Source: Nitrosomonas nitrosa (GTDB taxonomy: Bacteria > Pseudomonadota > Gammaproteobacteria > Burkholderiales > Nitrosomonadaceae). From it: 42,111 nt of DNA. Where the stretch lies: the NCBI RefSeq assembly GCF_003051105.1, contig NZ_QAOO01000026.1:1-42111 (forward strand), given 5' to 3'. The notes beneath the pieces are model-generated. The model searched no databases and had not been told where the DNA came from. It saw only the letters and a list, made by a program, of their open reading frames with translations. This document shows, one piece after another, positions 34,416-42,111 of this stretch (within the stretch, counting starts at the first letter, position 1; the number at the start of each line of letters is the position of its first letter). The translations under genes and the position numbers were made by a program.

Positions 34416-36161
34416 ATGCCCAAAATTACACCCCGTAGCTTCCCACAGCACGCTTTCGAAACACTCAATCGCAACGGATTGCCGCCTGTTCTGGCGCGTA
34501 TTTATGCGGCGCGCGGAATCGAACAGCCTCAACAGCTCGAAACGGAGTTATCGCAATTATTGCCTTTCGTGCAGTTGCGCAATGCTACCCTGATGGCGGC
34601 CCGGTTAGCCGATGCGATTACTGAGCGGAAAAGGCTACTCGTCATTGCGGATTACGATTCCGATGGAGCGACGGCTTGTGCGGTCGCCATCCGTGCGCTT
34701 AGGAAATTTGGCGCGAGCGTGGATTATCTCGTCCCCAATCGCTTCGAATATGGCTATGGCTTGACGCCCGAGATTGTGCGGCTTGCAGCTTCACGCGGCG
34801 ATGGGTGGCGGCCGGATATCCTCATTACCGTGGATAATGGTATTGCCAGTGTAGACGGTGTGCTGGAAGCTAATCAGTTGGGCATGCAAGTGTTGATTAC
34901 TGACCATCATCTGCCTGGCGACCAGTTGCCCGATGCGGCAGTCATCGTTAATCCCAATCAGCCCGACTGCGATTTTCCCAGTAAGCATCTTGCTGGCGTG
35001 GGGGTCATTTTCTATGTGATGCTCGCTTTGCGTGCCGAATTACGTGCACGGGGCGCATTCCTTGCCGATGGTAAGGAACCTAATCTGGCCAGTCTGCTCG
35101 ATTTAGTGGCATTGGGAACGGTGGCGGATGTCGTCAAGCTCGACAGCAACAATCGCATTTTAGTACAGCAAGGTTTGCAGCGTATTCGTCGAGGGCGGGG
35201 GTGTGCAGGTATCAATGCATTGTTGCGCGTGGCAAAACGGGACAGCCGGCAAGCGACGGCTTACGAACTGGGTTTCATGCTGGGTCCAAGATTGAACGCA
35301 GCGGGCCGGCTCGATGATATGACGCTGGGCATAGAATGCCTCATAACCGATGATGAATTCACGGCCGACCAGATAGCTGCAAAATTAGATGAATTGAATC
35401 GTCAGCGGCGAGAAATCGAAGCCGATATGCAACAGGATGCATTGGTCAAGCTGGCAACTGCTGTCGAGGCAGAAGAATTAGTGACCGAGTCTGCTTGCAG
35501 TATATGCCTATATGATCCGAGCTGGCACCAAGGCGTAATCGGTTTGCTTGCTTCACGCATCAAAGAAAAATTTCATCGCCCAGTGATTGTTTTTGCGCCC
35601 GGTAACGAGGGCCAAATCAAAGGTTCCGGACGTTCAATTCCAAGTTTTCATTTACGGGACGCTCTGGATCTCGTTTCCAAGCGTCATCCAGGATTGATTC
35701 TCAAGTTTGGAGGACATGCGGCAGCAGCAGGGCTGACGCTACTTGAGCAGAATTTTGAGGATTTTCGTGCTGCTTTCGAACAGACCAGCCAATCTTTGCT
35801 GACGCCGGCCGATTTGACCCGTGTCATCGAGACTGACGGCGATTTGGATGATGCCGAGTTGAACTTGGAGCTGGCTCGCTGTTTGGCCGAATGTGTTTGG
35901 GGGCAAGGTTTTCCCGAACCTAGTTTCAACGCGTTTTTTTATGTGGAAAACCAACGTGTCGTGGGTGAAAAACATTTAAAATTACGGCTGAAGAAATTTG
36001 ATTCAAATCAGCGTTACGATGCCATCTTGTTTTTCCATACAGATTTGCTGCCACCGCGGATCAATGCTGTCTTTCGTGTGCAAGCCAATGAATATAACGG
36101 TAATACCACACTACAATTGCTACTGGAGCACTGGCTCTCGATCGACTCGTTGACAACATGA
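34416..36161 (+). CDS. recJ: Single-strand-specific 5'-3' exonuclease RecJ
   Basis: A 581-residue DHH-family exonuclease used in recombination and mismatch repair. Metal-binding motifs are in order: ADYDSDGATA, TVDNGIAS, TDHHLPGD, ALGTVADVV and GPRLNAAGRLDDM. The DHHA1 domain has GSGRSIPSFHL and KFGGHAAAAGL. The length matches E. coli RecJ (577). It overlaps the next gene by four bases (ATGA). The 220 bases before it hold no credible gene. Confidence 0.96.
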   Translation: MPKITPRSFPQHAFETLNRNGLPPVLARIYAARGIEQPQQLETELSQLLPFVQLRNATLMAARLADAITERKRLLVIADYDSDGATACAVAIRALRKFGASVDYLVPNRFEYGYGLTPEIVRLAASRGDGWRPDILITVDNGIASVDGVLEANQLGMQVLITDHHLPGDQLPDAAVIVNPNQPDCDFPSKHLAGVGVIFYVMLALRAELRARGAFLADGKEPNLASLLDLVALGTVADVVKLDSNNRILVQQGLQRIRRGRGCAGINALLRVAKRDSRQATAYELGFMLGPRLNAAGRLDDMTLGIECLITDDEFTADQIAAKLDELNRQRREIEADMQQDALVKLATAVEAEELVTESACSICLYDPSWHQGVIGLLASRIKEKFHRPVIVFAPGNEGQIKGSGRSIPSFHLRDALDLVSKRHPGLILKFGGHAAAAGLTLLEQNFEDFRAAFEQTSQSLLTPADLTRVIETDGDLDDAELNLELARCLAECVWGQGFPEPSFNAFFYVENQRVVGEKHLKLRLKKFDSNQRYDAILFFHTDLLPPRINAVFRVQANEYNGNTTLQLLLEHWLSIDSLTT

Positions 36162-37426
36162 ACAGCGCATTTTTACCAGGCGGGGAGCTTGAGCATCTCG
36201 CGGATTTTGCCGCGAGCCTGGCTATCGGCTTGCTGATCGGCCTGGAACGTCAGCGGAGCCCAGCCGCTAGAGCGGGGCTCAGGACATTCGCCTTGGTTGC
36301 GTTATTCGGTACGCTGACTGCCATGCTGACGCAAAAAACTCATTCACCCCTATTGCTATTGGGGGGTCTGCTTCTGGTCGGAATCATGACGATCGCGGCT
36401 TATTTTAGAAAGCAAGATGAATTGGCTGACCCGGGAACCACAACGGTCGTCGCTATCCTCATATGCTATGGCTTGGGTGCGATTGTCTGGTATGGAGAAA
36501 CGGTACTGGCAAGCATGCTTGCGATCGTTACGACCATTTTGCTCTATTTTAAAACCGAATTGCATGGTATGACGCACGACCTGGATCGTCGCGATTTGAT
36601 CTCGATGTTGCAGTTTGCTGTGCTGACTTTCATTATTCTGCCGATTTTACCCAACGAGAATTATGGACCTTATGATGCCATCAACCCCTATCAGGTCTGG
36701 CTGATGATCATATTGATCTCCGGCATCAGTTTAACGGGGTATGTTGCATTGCGTTTTATCGGCCAACGTTATGGCGCCGTTCTCTTGGGCGTTTTCGGGG
36801 GGCTAGTGTCCAGTACTGCGACAACCATGGTATTTACGCGCCGCAGCCAAGAAAATTCAGATTTGGTGGGACTGGCCGTTGTCGTCATCTTGCTGGCCAA
36901 TTTGACGGTATTGGTAAGATTGGCGGTGATCAGCGCGATCATTGCGCCTTCCATCTTGCCGTTGCTACTACCTATACTCGGGGTCGGTCTTGTTATGGGG
37001 CTGATCGTAACGGTTTTCTGGTGGCATGCATTGACCCGGCAACAGGAAGTGCCTATTCCCCAAACTAAGAATCCCACTGAATTCACGACGGCAGCAGGAT
37101 TTGGATTGCTGTACGCAGTGGTGTTATTGCTGAGCGCATGGTTATCGGATATTGCCGGTAGCAGTGGGCTTTATGCGATAGCCGTCATTTCCGGGTTGAC
37201 GGATGTCGATGCGATCACACTCAGTAGCTTGCGTTTGCTGGATCTGGGTAAGCTACAAGCGACAGAGGCCGTGACAGCGATCACGTTGGCGACAATTTCA
37301 AACATTGTTTTTAAGCTGGGTTTGATAGTGGTGATCGGTAGTTCGCTGCTGGCCAAGCGCACTGCCTTAGGTATGATCGTTACGGCGCTTGGCCTGGGTG
37401 GCGCGCTACTCCTATTTGGAAATTGA
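36158..37426 (+). CDS. MgtC/DUF4010 family membrane protein
   Basis: A 422-residue membrane protein with about 12 hydrophobic segments. The N-terminal part is MgtC/SapB-like (ASLAIGLLIGLERQR, AGLRTFALVALFGTLTAML) and the rest matches DUF4010 (GLVSSTATTMVFTRRSQE, SGLTDVDAITLSSLRL). No transported substrate is established for this family to my knowledge. It is translationally coupled to recJ and followed after nine bases by mfd, so these three genes probably form one transcript. Confidence 0.88.
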   Translation: MNSAFLPGGELEHLADFAASLAIGLLIGLERQRSPAARAGLRTFALVALFGTLTAMLTQKTHSPLLLLGGLLLVGIMTIAAYFRKQDELADPGTTTVVAILICYGLGAIVWYGETVLASMLAIVTTILLYFKTELHGMTHDLDRRDLISMLQFAVLTFIILPILPNENYGPYDAINPYQVWLMIILISGISLTGYVALRFIGQRYGAVLLGVFGGLVSSTATTMVFTRRSQENSDLVGLAVVVILLANLTVLVRLAVISAIIAPSILPLLLPILGVGLVMGLIVTVFWWHALTRQQEVPIPQTKNPTEFTTAAGFGLLYAVVLLLSAWLSDIAGSSGLYAIAVISGLTDVDAITLSSLRLLDLGKLQATEAVTAITLATISNIVFKLGLIVVIGSSLLAKRTALGMIVTALGLGGALLLFGN

Positions 37427-37435
37427 AGTTTTTAG

Positions 37436-40400
37436 ATGAAGCACTTTAAGCTTGTGTTGCCCACCGCTGGTAAGTTGACGCGCTATGCCGGCTTCGATGG
37501 CTCCAGCGATGCCTTTGTTCTTGCCGAACTGGCGAGATCTGCACCATCGGCCAGGCCGTTGACGATCATTACTGCCAATGCGCTCGATGCTCAGCGATTA
37601 CTCGATGAATTACCTTTTTTTGCACCTGAGCTGAAGGTTCATCTGTTGCCAGACTGGGAAACCTTGCCTTATGACACGTTTTCACCGCATTTCGATTTGA
37701 TCTCTGAAAGATTGGCCACGCTCTACCAGGTTTTGAATGGGGCGTGCGATGTATTGATTATGCCAGTCACTACCGCGTTGTATCGTTTGTTGCCAAAGGA
37801 ATTCCTGGCAGCGCATACTTTTTTTATCAAACAGGGCAGTACACTCGATCTGGCTACATTTCGCAGCCAAATGACACTAGCAGGCTACACGCACGTAGCA
37901 CAAGTGCTATCACCTGGAGAATACAGCGTACGCGGTGGGTTGGTCGATTTGTTTCCAATGGGGAGCCCGCTACCGTATCGCCTGGATTTGCTCGATGACG
38001 AAATCGAATCGATCCGTACCTTTGACGTGGATACCCAGCGCAGCATTTATCCAGTCAAAGAAATCAGATTATTGCCGGCGCGTGAGTTTCCGTTGGATGA
38101 AACGGGCCGCACGCGCTTCCGTATCCATTTTCGCGAAAAGTTCGAAGGTGATCCTTCACGCAGCCGGATATACAAAGAAATCAGTAAGGGCGCAACACCT
38201 GCAGGGATCGAATACTATTTGCCGCTTTTTTTTGAACAGACGGCGACTCTATTCGATTACCTGCCTGAGAATTGCGTGCTGTGTCTGCATCAGGATATTC
38301 ATCCCGTTGTCGATAATTTCTGGCGGGACACGCAATCCCGCTATCAATTATTACGTGGCGATACGGACCGGCCCTTGCTGCCGCCAACCGATTTGTTTCT
38401 GACGGCCGATGGATTTTTTGGCAAGCTCAAACCTTATGCGCGTATTCAGATTCAATCGAACCAAACTGCTGCCGATGAATCCTTTACGCATCCCTTGCCG
38501 CTCGTCCGGGTGGATCGCCACGCGGATAATCCTTTGGAAAGAATGCGCGTATTTATCGATGAATTTACGCGATCGGGCGGGCGGGTGTTACTGCTGGCGG
38601 AAAGCATGGGGCGCCGTGAATTGATTGCTGACTATCTGCATGAATACGGATTGTTTCCCGGAATTTGTAAGGATTATGCAGAGTTTCAGGCGAGCAATGA
38701 ACCTTTTATGCTCAGTGTCGCACCACTCAATAACGGTTATATCCTTCTGGCCGATCGATATGCTTTGATTACCGAAAGCGAACTGTACGCGACGCATGTA
38801 CATGGGCGACGGGAAAGGGAAACACGCAAAGCATCCTCGACGGATGCCATGCTGCGTGATTTGTCTGAAATCAAACCGGGCGACCCGGTGGTGCATGAGC
38901 AGCACGGGATTGGTCGTTATCTCGGTCTCGTCAACATGGATCTAGGGGAGGGCGAGCCGGGACAGACGAGTGAATTCCTCGCGCTGGAATACGAAGGGGG
39001 CGACAAACTTTATGTGCCCGTGTCTCAACTGCATGTAATCGGCCGCTACAGTGGTGTATCGCCCGAATCTGCCCCTTTGCATAAGCTGGGCAGCGGGCAG
39101 TGGGAAAAGGCCAAACGTAAGGCGATGCAGCAGGTGCGCGATACTGCGGCCGAATTGCTGAATCTGTATGCGCAGCGCGCAGCGCGCGAAGGGCACGTGT
39201 TCAGATTCAAGCAGCATGATTATGAGGCGTTCGCGGAGGGGTTTGGCTTTGAGGAAACGGTTGATCAAGCGGCGGCGATTGATGCGGTCATCAGTGATTT
39301 GACTTCAGGGAAGCCGATGGACCGGCTGATCTGTGGCGATGTGGGCTTTGGTAAAACCGAGGTCGCCTTGCGTGCCGCGTTTATTGCGGTAGCAGATGGC
39401 AAACAGGTTGCTGTCCTGGTGCCGACGACCTTGCTGGCAGAGCAGCATTTTCAGAATTTTTCCGATCGTTTTGGTTTGATTGCTGATCAATGGCCGGTAA
39501 AAATTGCTGAGCTTTCCCGCTTCCGCTCAGCCAAAGAACAAACGCAGGCTCTGGAGGGTCTGGCCAAGGGGCAAATAGACATCATCATTGGCACGCACAA
39601 ACTGATTCAAGAGAAGGTTAAATTCAAGAATCTCGGATTGGTGATTATCGATGAGGAGCATCGCTTTGGGGTGCGTCAGAAAGAACAGTTGAAAAAGCTG
39701 CGGGCCGAAGTCGATGTGCTGACGCTGACCGCAACACCGATTCCCCGAACCCTAGCGATGTCGCTGGACGGGCTGCGGGATTTTTCCATTATCGCGACCG
39801 CGCCACAAAGACGGCTGGCCATTAAAACCTTTGTTCATCCATTTTCTGAAGGCGTTATACGCGAAGCGTGCTTGCGTGAATTGAAGCGAGGTGGGCAGAT
39901 TTATTTTCTTTACAACGAAGTCAGCACCATTCAAAACATGTTTGAGAAGCTGTCCAGGCTTCTGCCGGAAGCACGTATCCATATCGCCCATGGGCAAATG
40001 CGGGAAAGTGAGCTCGAGCATGTCATGCGGGATTTTTATCAGCAACGCTTCAATCTGCTACTGTGCACCACCATCATCGAGACCGGCATCGATATTCCCA
40101 GCGCCAATACCATCATCATCCACCGTGCAGATAAATTCGGTCTGGCCCAACTACACCAATTACGCGGTAGAGTGGGGCGCTCCCACCACCAGGCGTATGC
40201 TTACCTGTTGACGCCGGAGGAAGAAGCGCTCGGCGCACAGGCCAGGAAAAGACTGGAAGCAATTCAGTCGATGGAGGAGCTTGGTTCAGGGTTTTATTTA
40301 GCGATGCACGATCTGGAGATCCGTGGAGCCGGTGCCGTACTGAGCGAGTCGCAAAGCGGTGAAATGCAGGAAGTTGGCTTCAATCTCTATAGCACCATGC

Positions 40401-40897
40401 TGGAGAACGCGATCAAATCGCTCAAGGCAGGACACGAACCGGATATGCAACACCCGCTTGGAATCGCTACTGAAATTAAATTGCATGTGCCCACCTTGCT
40501 GCCTGACGATTATTGCAATGATGTCCATGAACGTCTGGTGCTATACAAACGCCTGGCGAATTGTACTGATGACGCGCAACTGGATGAGATGTACCGCGAG
40601 CTGATCGACCGTTTCGGATTGCTGCCCGATCCAGCCCGTGCGTTGCTAGATTGCCACCGCTTGCGTGTGGCGGCCAAACCACTGGGTATCGTGCGCATCG
40701 ATGCTACCGCAGACTGCATAAACATTCAATTTGCACCCAATCCACCGGTAGAAGCAGCCAAAATTATCGCACTCATACAAAGCGGCAAGGAATATAGTTT
40801 GGCCGGTCAGGATCGGTTGAGGATCCAAGTGAACATCCCCGACGTGGCAGAGCGCGTTAAACACACCAGGAAACTGATAGAGAGGCTGAGGTCATAG
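37436..40897 (+). CDS. mfd: Transcription-repair coupling factor Mfd
   Basis: A 1153-residue translocase that removes RNA polymerase stalled at DNA damage and recruits UvrA. It has the UvrB-like N-terminal module (LPDWETLPYDTFSPH, SPGEYSVRGGLVDLFP), the RNA polymerase interaction domain (GDPVVHEQHGIGRYLGL), and helicase motifs: Walker A GDVGFGKTEVALRAAF (near 635), DEEH in IIDEEHRFGV, LTATPIPRTL, TTIIETGIDIPSANT and QLRGRVGRS. The TRCF C-terminal domain follows. The length matches E. coli Mfd (1148). Repeat copy 3 lies 56 bp after its stop. Confidence 0.97.
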   Translation: MKHFKLVLPTAGKLTRYAGFDGSSDAFVLAELARSAPSARPLTIITANALDAQRLLDELPFFAPELKVHLLPDWETLPYDTFSPHFDLISERLATLYQVLNGACDVLIMPVTTALYRLLPKEFLAAHTFFIKQGSTLDLATFRSQMTLAGYTHVAQVLSPGEYSVRGGLVDLFPMGSPLPYRLDLLDDEIESIRTFDVDTQRSIYPVKEIRLLPAREFPLDETGRTRFRIHFREKFEGDPSRSRIYKEISKGATPAGIEYYLPLFFEQTATLFDYLPENCVLCLHQDIHPVVDNFWRDTQSRYQLLRGDTDRPLLPPTDLFLTADGFFGKLKPYARIQIQSNQTAADESFTHPLPLVRVDRHADNPLERMRVFIDEFTRSGGRVLLLAESMGRRELIADYLHEYGLFPGICKDYAEFQASNEPFMLSVAPLNNGYILLADRYALITESELYATHVHGRRERETRKASSTDAMLRDLSEIKPGDPVVHEQHGIGRYLGLVNMDLGEGEPGQTSEFLALEYEGGDKLYVPVSQLHVIGRYSGVSPESAPLHKLGSGQWEKAKRKAMQQVRDTAAELLNLYAQRAAREGHVFRFKQHDYEAFAEGFGFEETVDQAAAIDAVISDLTSGKPMDRLICGDVGFGKTEVALRAAFIAVADGKQVAVLVPTTLLAEQHFQNFSDRFGLIADQWPVKIAELSRFRSAKEQTQALEGLAKGQIDIIIGTHKLIQEKVKFKNLGLVIIDEEHRFGVRQKEQLKKLRAEVDVLTLTATPIPRTLAMSLDGLRDFSIIATAPQRRLAIKTFVHPFSEGVIREACLRELKRGGQIYFLYNEVSTIQNMFEKLSRLLPEARIHIAHGQMRESELEHVMRDFYQQRFNLLLCTTIIETGIDIPSANTIIIHRADKFGLAQLHQLRGRVGRSHHQAYAYLLTPEEEALGAQARKRLEAIQSMEELGSGFYLAMHDLEIRGAGAVLSESQSGEMQEVGFNLYSTMLENAIKSLKAGHEPDMQHPLGIATEIKLHVPTLLPDDYCNDVHERLVLYKRLANCTDDAQLDEMYRELIDRFGLLPDPARALLDCHRLRVAAKPLGIVRIDATADCINIQFAPNPPVEAAKIIALIQSGKEYSLAGQDRLRIQVNIPDVAERVKHTRKLIERLRS

Positions 40898-40953
40898 ATA
40901 GTCAACTTGATTTGGAGTGCTTTGATTTTCGCTGTCAAGTTGTTAGCTGGGAG

Positions 40954-41108
40954 GGCTGTCTGAATAGCGACTGATCTACTGTGGACGAGCCTGGTTGGCC
41001 GGATTTGCCGATATTTTTCGTTAAACAGAGCGGCTATTCGCCTCAAACGATCGGAAAATCCATCTCAGCCAAACTCACCCTCGCTACGATTGCTATTCTC
41101 GGACAGCT
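40954..41108 (+). repeat. 155-bp MITE-like repeat, copy 3
   Basis: The same length and interior as the copies at 6582 and 32910 (TGATCTACTG, GAGCCTGGTTGGCCGG, ATTCGCCTCAAACGATCG). The right end CTATTCTCGGACAGCT is intact. The left end reads GGCTGTCTGAATAGCG, locally rearranged but without change in total length. It begins 56 bp after the mfd stop codon. Confidence 0.8.
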
Positions 41109-41285
41109 TACTAGGGTGTAGGGTGACGATATTTGCGCTTACTGGGTTGTTGACCCAAGGTATTGTGGGTAAAGGGAAGTCGGAAACACTGATGCGTCTT
41201 TGCCGCAGTATAAAACCCTGCAACTAATCATCTGTAAAGCCTGGTTTCGTGCCCCACATGTATCTTCTGGGTGCGATGGCTGATT

Positions 41286-41317
41286 GCCCTGCCGGATTAT
41301 CTCGGATCCAGCAGGGC
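41286..41317. terminator. 12-bp hairpin downstream of the microprotein gene
   Basis: GCCCTGCCGGAT (41286-41297) pairs with ATCCAGCAGGGC (41306-41317) with one wobble, around an 8-nt loop. It starts 55 bp beyond the stop of the minus-strand microprotein. No T run follows on either strand, so it may stabilise the 3' end rather than terminate transcription. Confidence 0.4.
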
Positions 41318-41371
41318 GAGCTATAGTCAAGCCAGTGCGGCAGCATTTCACGCCGCGTACTTGCCGGCAAA

Positions 41372-41500
41372 TCAGCCTCCGCTACTGGCAAAGTACATAG
41401 ATGCCATTATCAAACCCGCCAATACCCCAAATATGACTGCGATATTGACAGCAAAATTTCTGAGTGTTTCAGAATCATTCGATTTATCTAATGAACTCAT
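41372..41500 (-). CDS. 42-residue single-pass membrane microprotein
   Basis: On the minus strand AAAGGAG (41518-41512) precedes an ATG at 41500, followed by 42 codons and TGA. The product has a polar N-terminus (MSSLDKSNDSETLRN) and one transmembrane helix (FAVNIAVIFGVLAGLIMASM), and ends YFASSGG. The spacing from the ribosome binding site is 11 bases, slightly long. Upstream lie CATAAT and a perfect FNR box at activating distance, so it should be induced at low oxygen. Size and topology resemble accessory subunits of respiratory oxidases, but I recognise no specific family and assign no function. Confidence 0.65.
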   Translation of the reverse strand: MSSLDKSNDSETLRNFAVNIAVIFGVLAGLIMASMYFASSGG

Positions 41501-41539
41501 AATGTTATTGACTCCTTTGTTTATGTGGAAGCAGAGAAA

Positions 41540-41580
41540 ATTATGAGCCGAATCAGGTTATTTTCATTGATTTAGATCAA
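41540..41580 (-). promoter_or_regulatory. FNR-type box with -10 element for the microprotein gene
   Basis: TTGATTTAGATCAA at 41567-41580 is a perfect TTGAT-N4-ATCAA FNR/Anr site. On the minus strand CATAAT (41545-41540) makes a good -10. The implied transcription start is near 41533, which puts the centre of the box at about -41, the class II activator position. Confidence 0.7.
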
Positions 41581-41904
41581 TAAAAATGTTCATAGCAGAT
41601 TTGAATAATTTAAGTAGCTGGGTTACACAGTACATTGAAAAATTAGAGAAACTGTTTGTGGTCTGGGTTTGCCGAGATCGTTATGGTTATACAGGTGGAA
41701 TGATTCTGAATGGCGTTTGTGCAAAAAATCGAGGAAAAAACATACCAGATGATGTAGCCTGCAATTTCCATTGCGCCGAATAAAACTTCCCGTTGCAATA
41801 CGTTATGCTGATAAAACAACCCACTTTCCAGTGTGAGAGATCTTGAAGTCAAATTTTGTAATAAGATGTGCGACATGAAGCGATGCTACGCGCATGTTTT
41901 GTAT

Positions 41905-41947
41905 CTAAGGTTGTCTGTGAGCAGCGATCGTAGCGCAGACAGCCTAG
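41905..41947. repeat. Inverted repeat / stem-loop
   Basis: CTAAGGTTGTCTG (41905-41917) is complementary to CAGACAGCCTAG (41936-41947) apart from a bulge and a wobble, with an 18-nt loop. The arm contains GGCTGTCTG, like the end of repeat copy 3, but the interior is unrelated. It may be a terminator for a gene entering from the right, or a different small repeat. Confidence 0.4.
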
Positions 41948-42045
41948 ATAGTGTCAGCCCGAAAACCCCATTTTTTCGACAGTGAGCTGCCTAATTTTTA
42001 AGCACTTCCTAGAAGCGCAATGAAATTATTCCTTCAAATATGTTC

Positions 42046-42111
42046 CTAATTGTGTTTTTTAAGAGAATTCGCATAAAAAACACGAATTTCACCCAGCACC
42101 CATCTCTGATT
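42046..42111 (-). CDS. Possible C-terminal end of a gene cut by the window edge
   Basis: On the minus strand the last 66 bases read NQRWVLGEIRVFYANSLKKH, N and a TAG stop. The composition is coding-like, and the inverted repeat about 100 bp downstream could terminate it. Twenty-one residues are too few to name a family. It is on the same strand as the microprotein. Confidence 0.3.
   Translation of the reverse strand, partial: NQRWVLGEIRVFYANSLKKHN

Larger units (their letters stand above)
40898..41371. other. Intergenic region after mfd, holding repeat copy 3 and a hairpin
   Basis: The repeat covers 40954-41108. A 12-bp stem hairpin lies at 41286-41317. The plus-strand open frame beginning at 41271 is the complement of the microprotein gene. 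Nothing else was recognised. Confidence 0.55.
41501..42045. other. Right-end intergenic region
   Basis: The region contains the FNR promoter (41540-41580) and an inverted repeat at 41905-41947. Short overlapping frames on both strands between 41586 and 41876 have no ribosome binding site and no recognised domain, so none is called as a gene. Confidence 0.5.

Noticed and set aside
41586..41876. Overlapping 65- and 77-codon ORFs on opposite strands
   Set aside because: Neither has a ribosome binding site; the plus-strand frame starts only six bases after the FNR box and cannot use that promoter. Cysteines in the plus frame were noted but match no family.

Overview
The window looks like a piece of chromosome from a betaproteobacterium of the Nitrosomonas type. 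This is an inference from gene content and gene style: an SbtA-type bicarbonate transporter, a SCO1 copper chaperone, the miaB-phoH-ybeY-corC cluster, recJ and mfd in one run, moderate GC content and many AT-rich intergenic stretches. No rRNA, tRNA or CRISPR array was seen. No complete insertion sequence is present; the left edge carries the 5' end of an ISAzo13-like transposase.

Left part (1-10 kb): a bicarbonate transporter; a 29-codon ORF leading into a receiver-only response regulator; a tandem full-length copy of that regulator with its histidine kinase, preceded by a three-repeat OmpR-type operator; then, on the minus strand, SCO1 with an overlapping unknown exported protein, an exported beta-propeller-like protein and a small exported cysteine-containing protein. 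Middle part (10-20 kb): a 1061-residue STAND-type ATPase regulator with a C-terminal winged helix and BTAD domain; a DUF4168 exported protein with a convincing sigma-54 promoter, divergent from an NtrB/NtrC-like kinase and sigma-54 activator pair; a Fic gene with a nonsense codon on a GC-richer patch; a Bax-inhibitor-1 membrane protein and a 59-residue membrane protein.

Right part (20-42 kb): mostly ordinary housekeeping genes. These are a sialidase-like lipoprotein, gdhA, slt, cca, glpK, a J-domain protein, miaB, phoH, ybeY, corC, recJ, an MgtC/DUF4010 membrane protein and mfd. The last 1.2 kb holds a 42-residue membrane microprotein with a perfect FNR box at class II promoter spacing.

The most notable non-genic signal is a 155-bp element present three times (6582-6736, 32910-33064, 40954-41108). 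All copies are exactly the same length, lie in the same orientation, have terminal inverted repeats and carry no ORF, and each sits 35-60 nt beyond a stop codon. It looks like a MITE or a terminator-associated repeat. The regulatory sites (sigma-54, FNR, and three OmpR-type direct-repeat operators) are the other main result. I did not see a defence system or a clearly novel multi-gene system; the best candidates for new biology are the repeat family, the FNR-linked microprotein, and the group of exported proteins around the large ATPase regulator.
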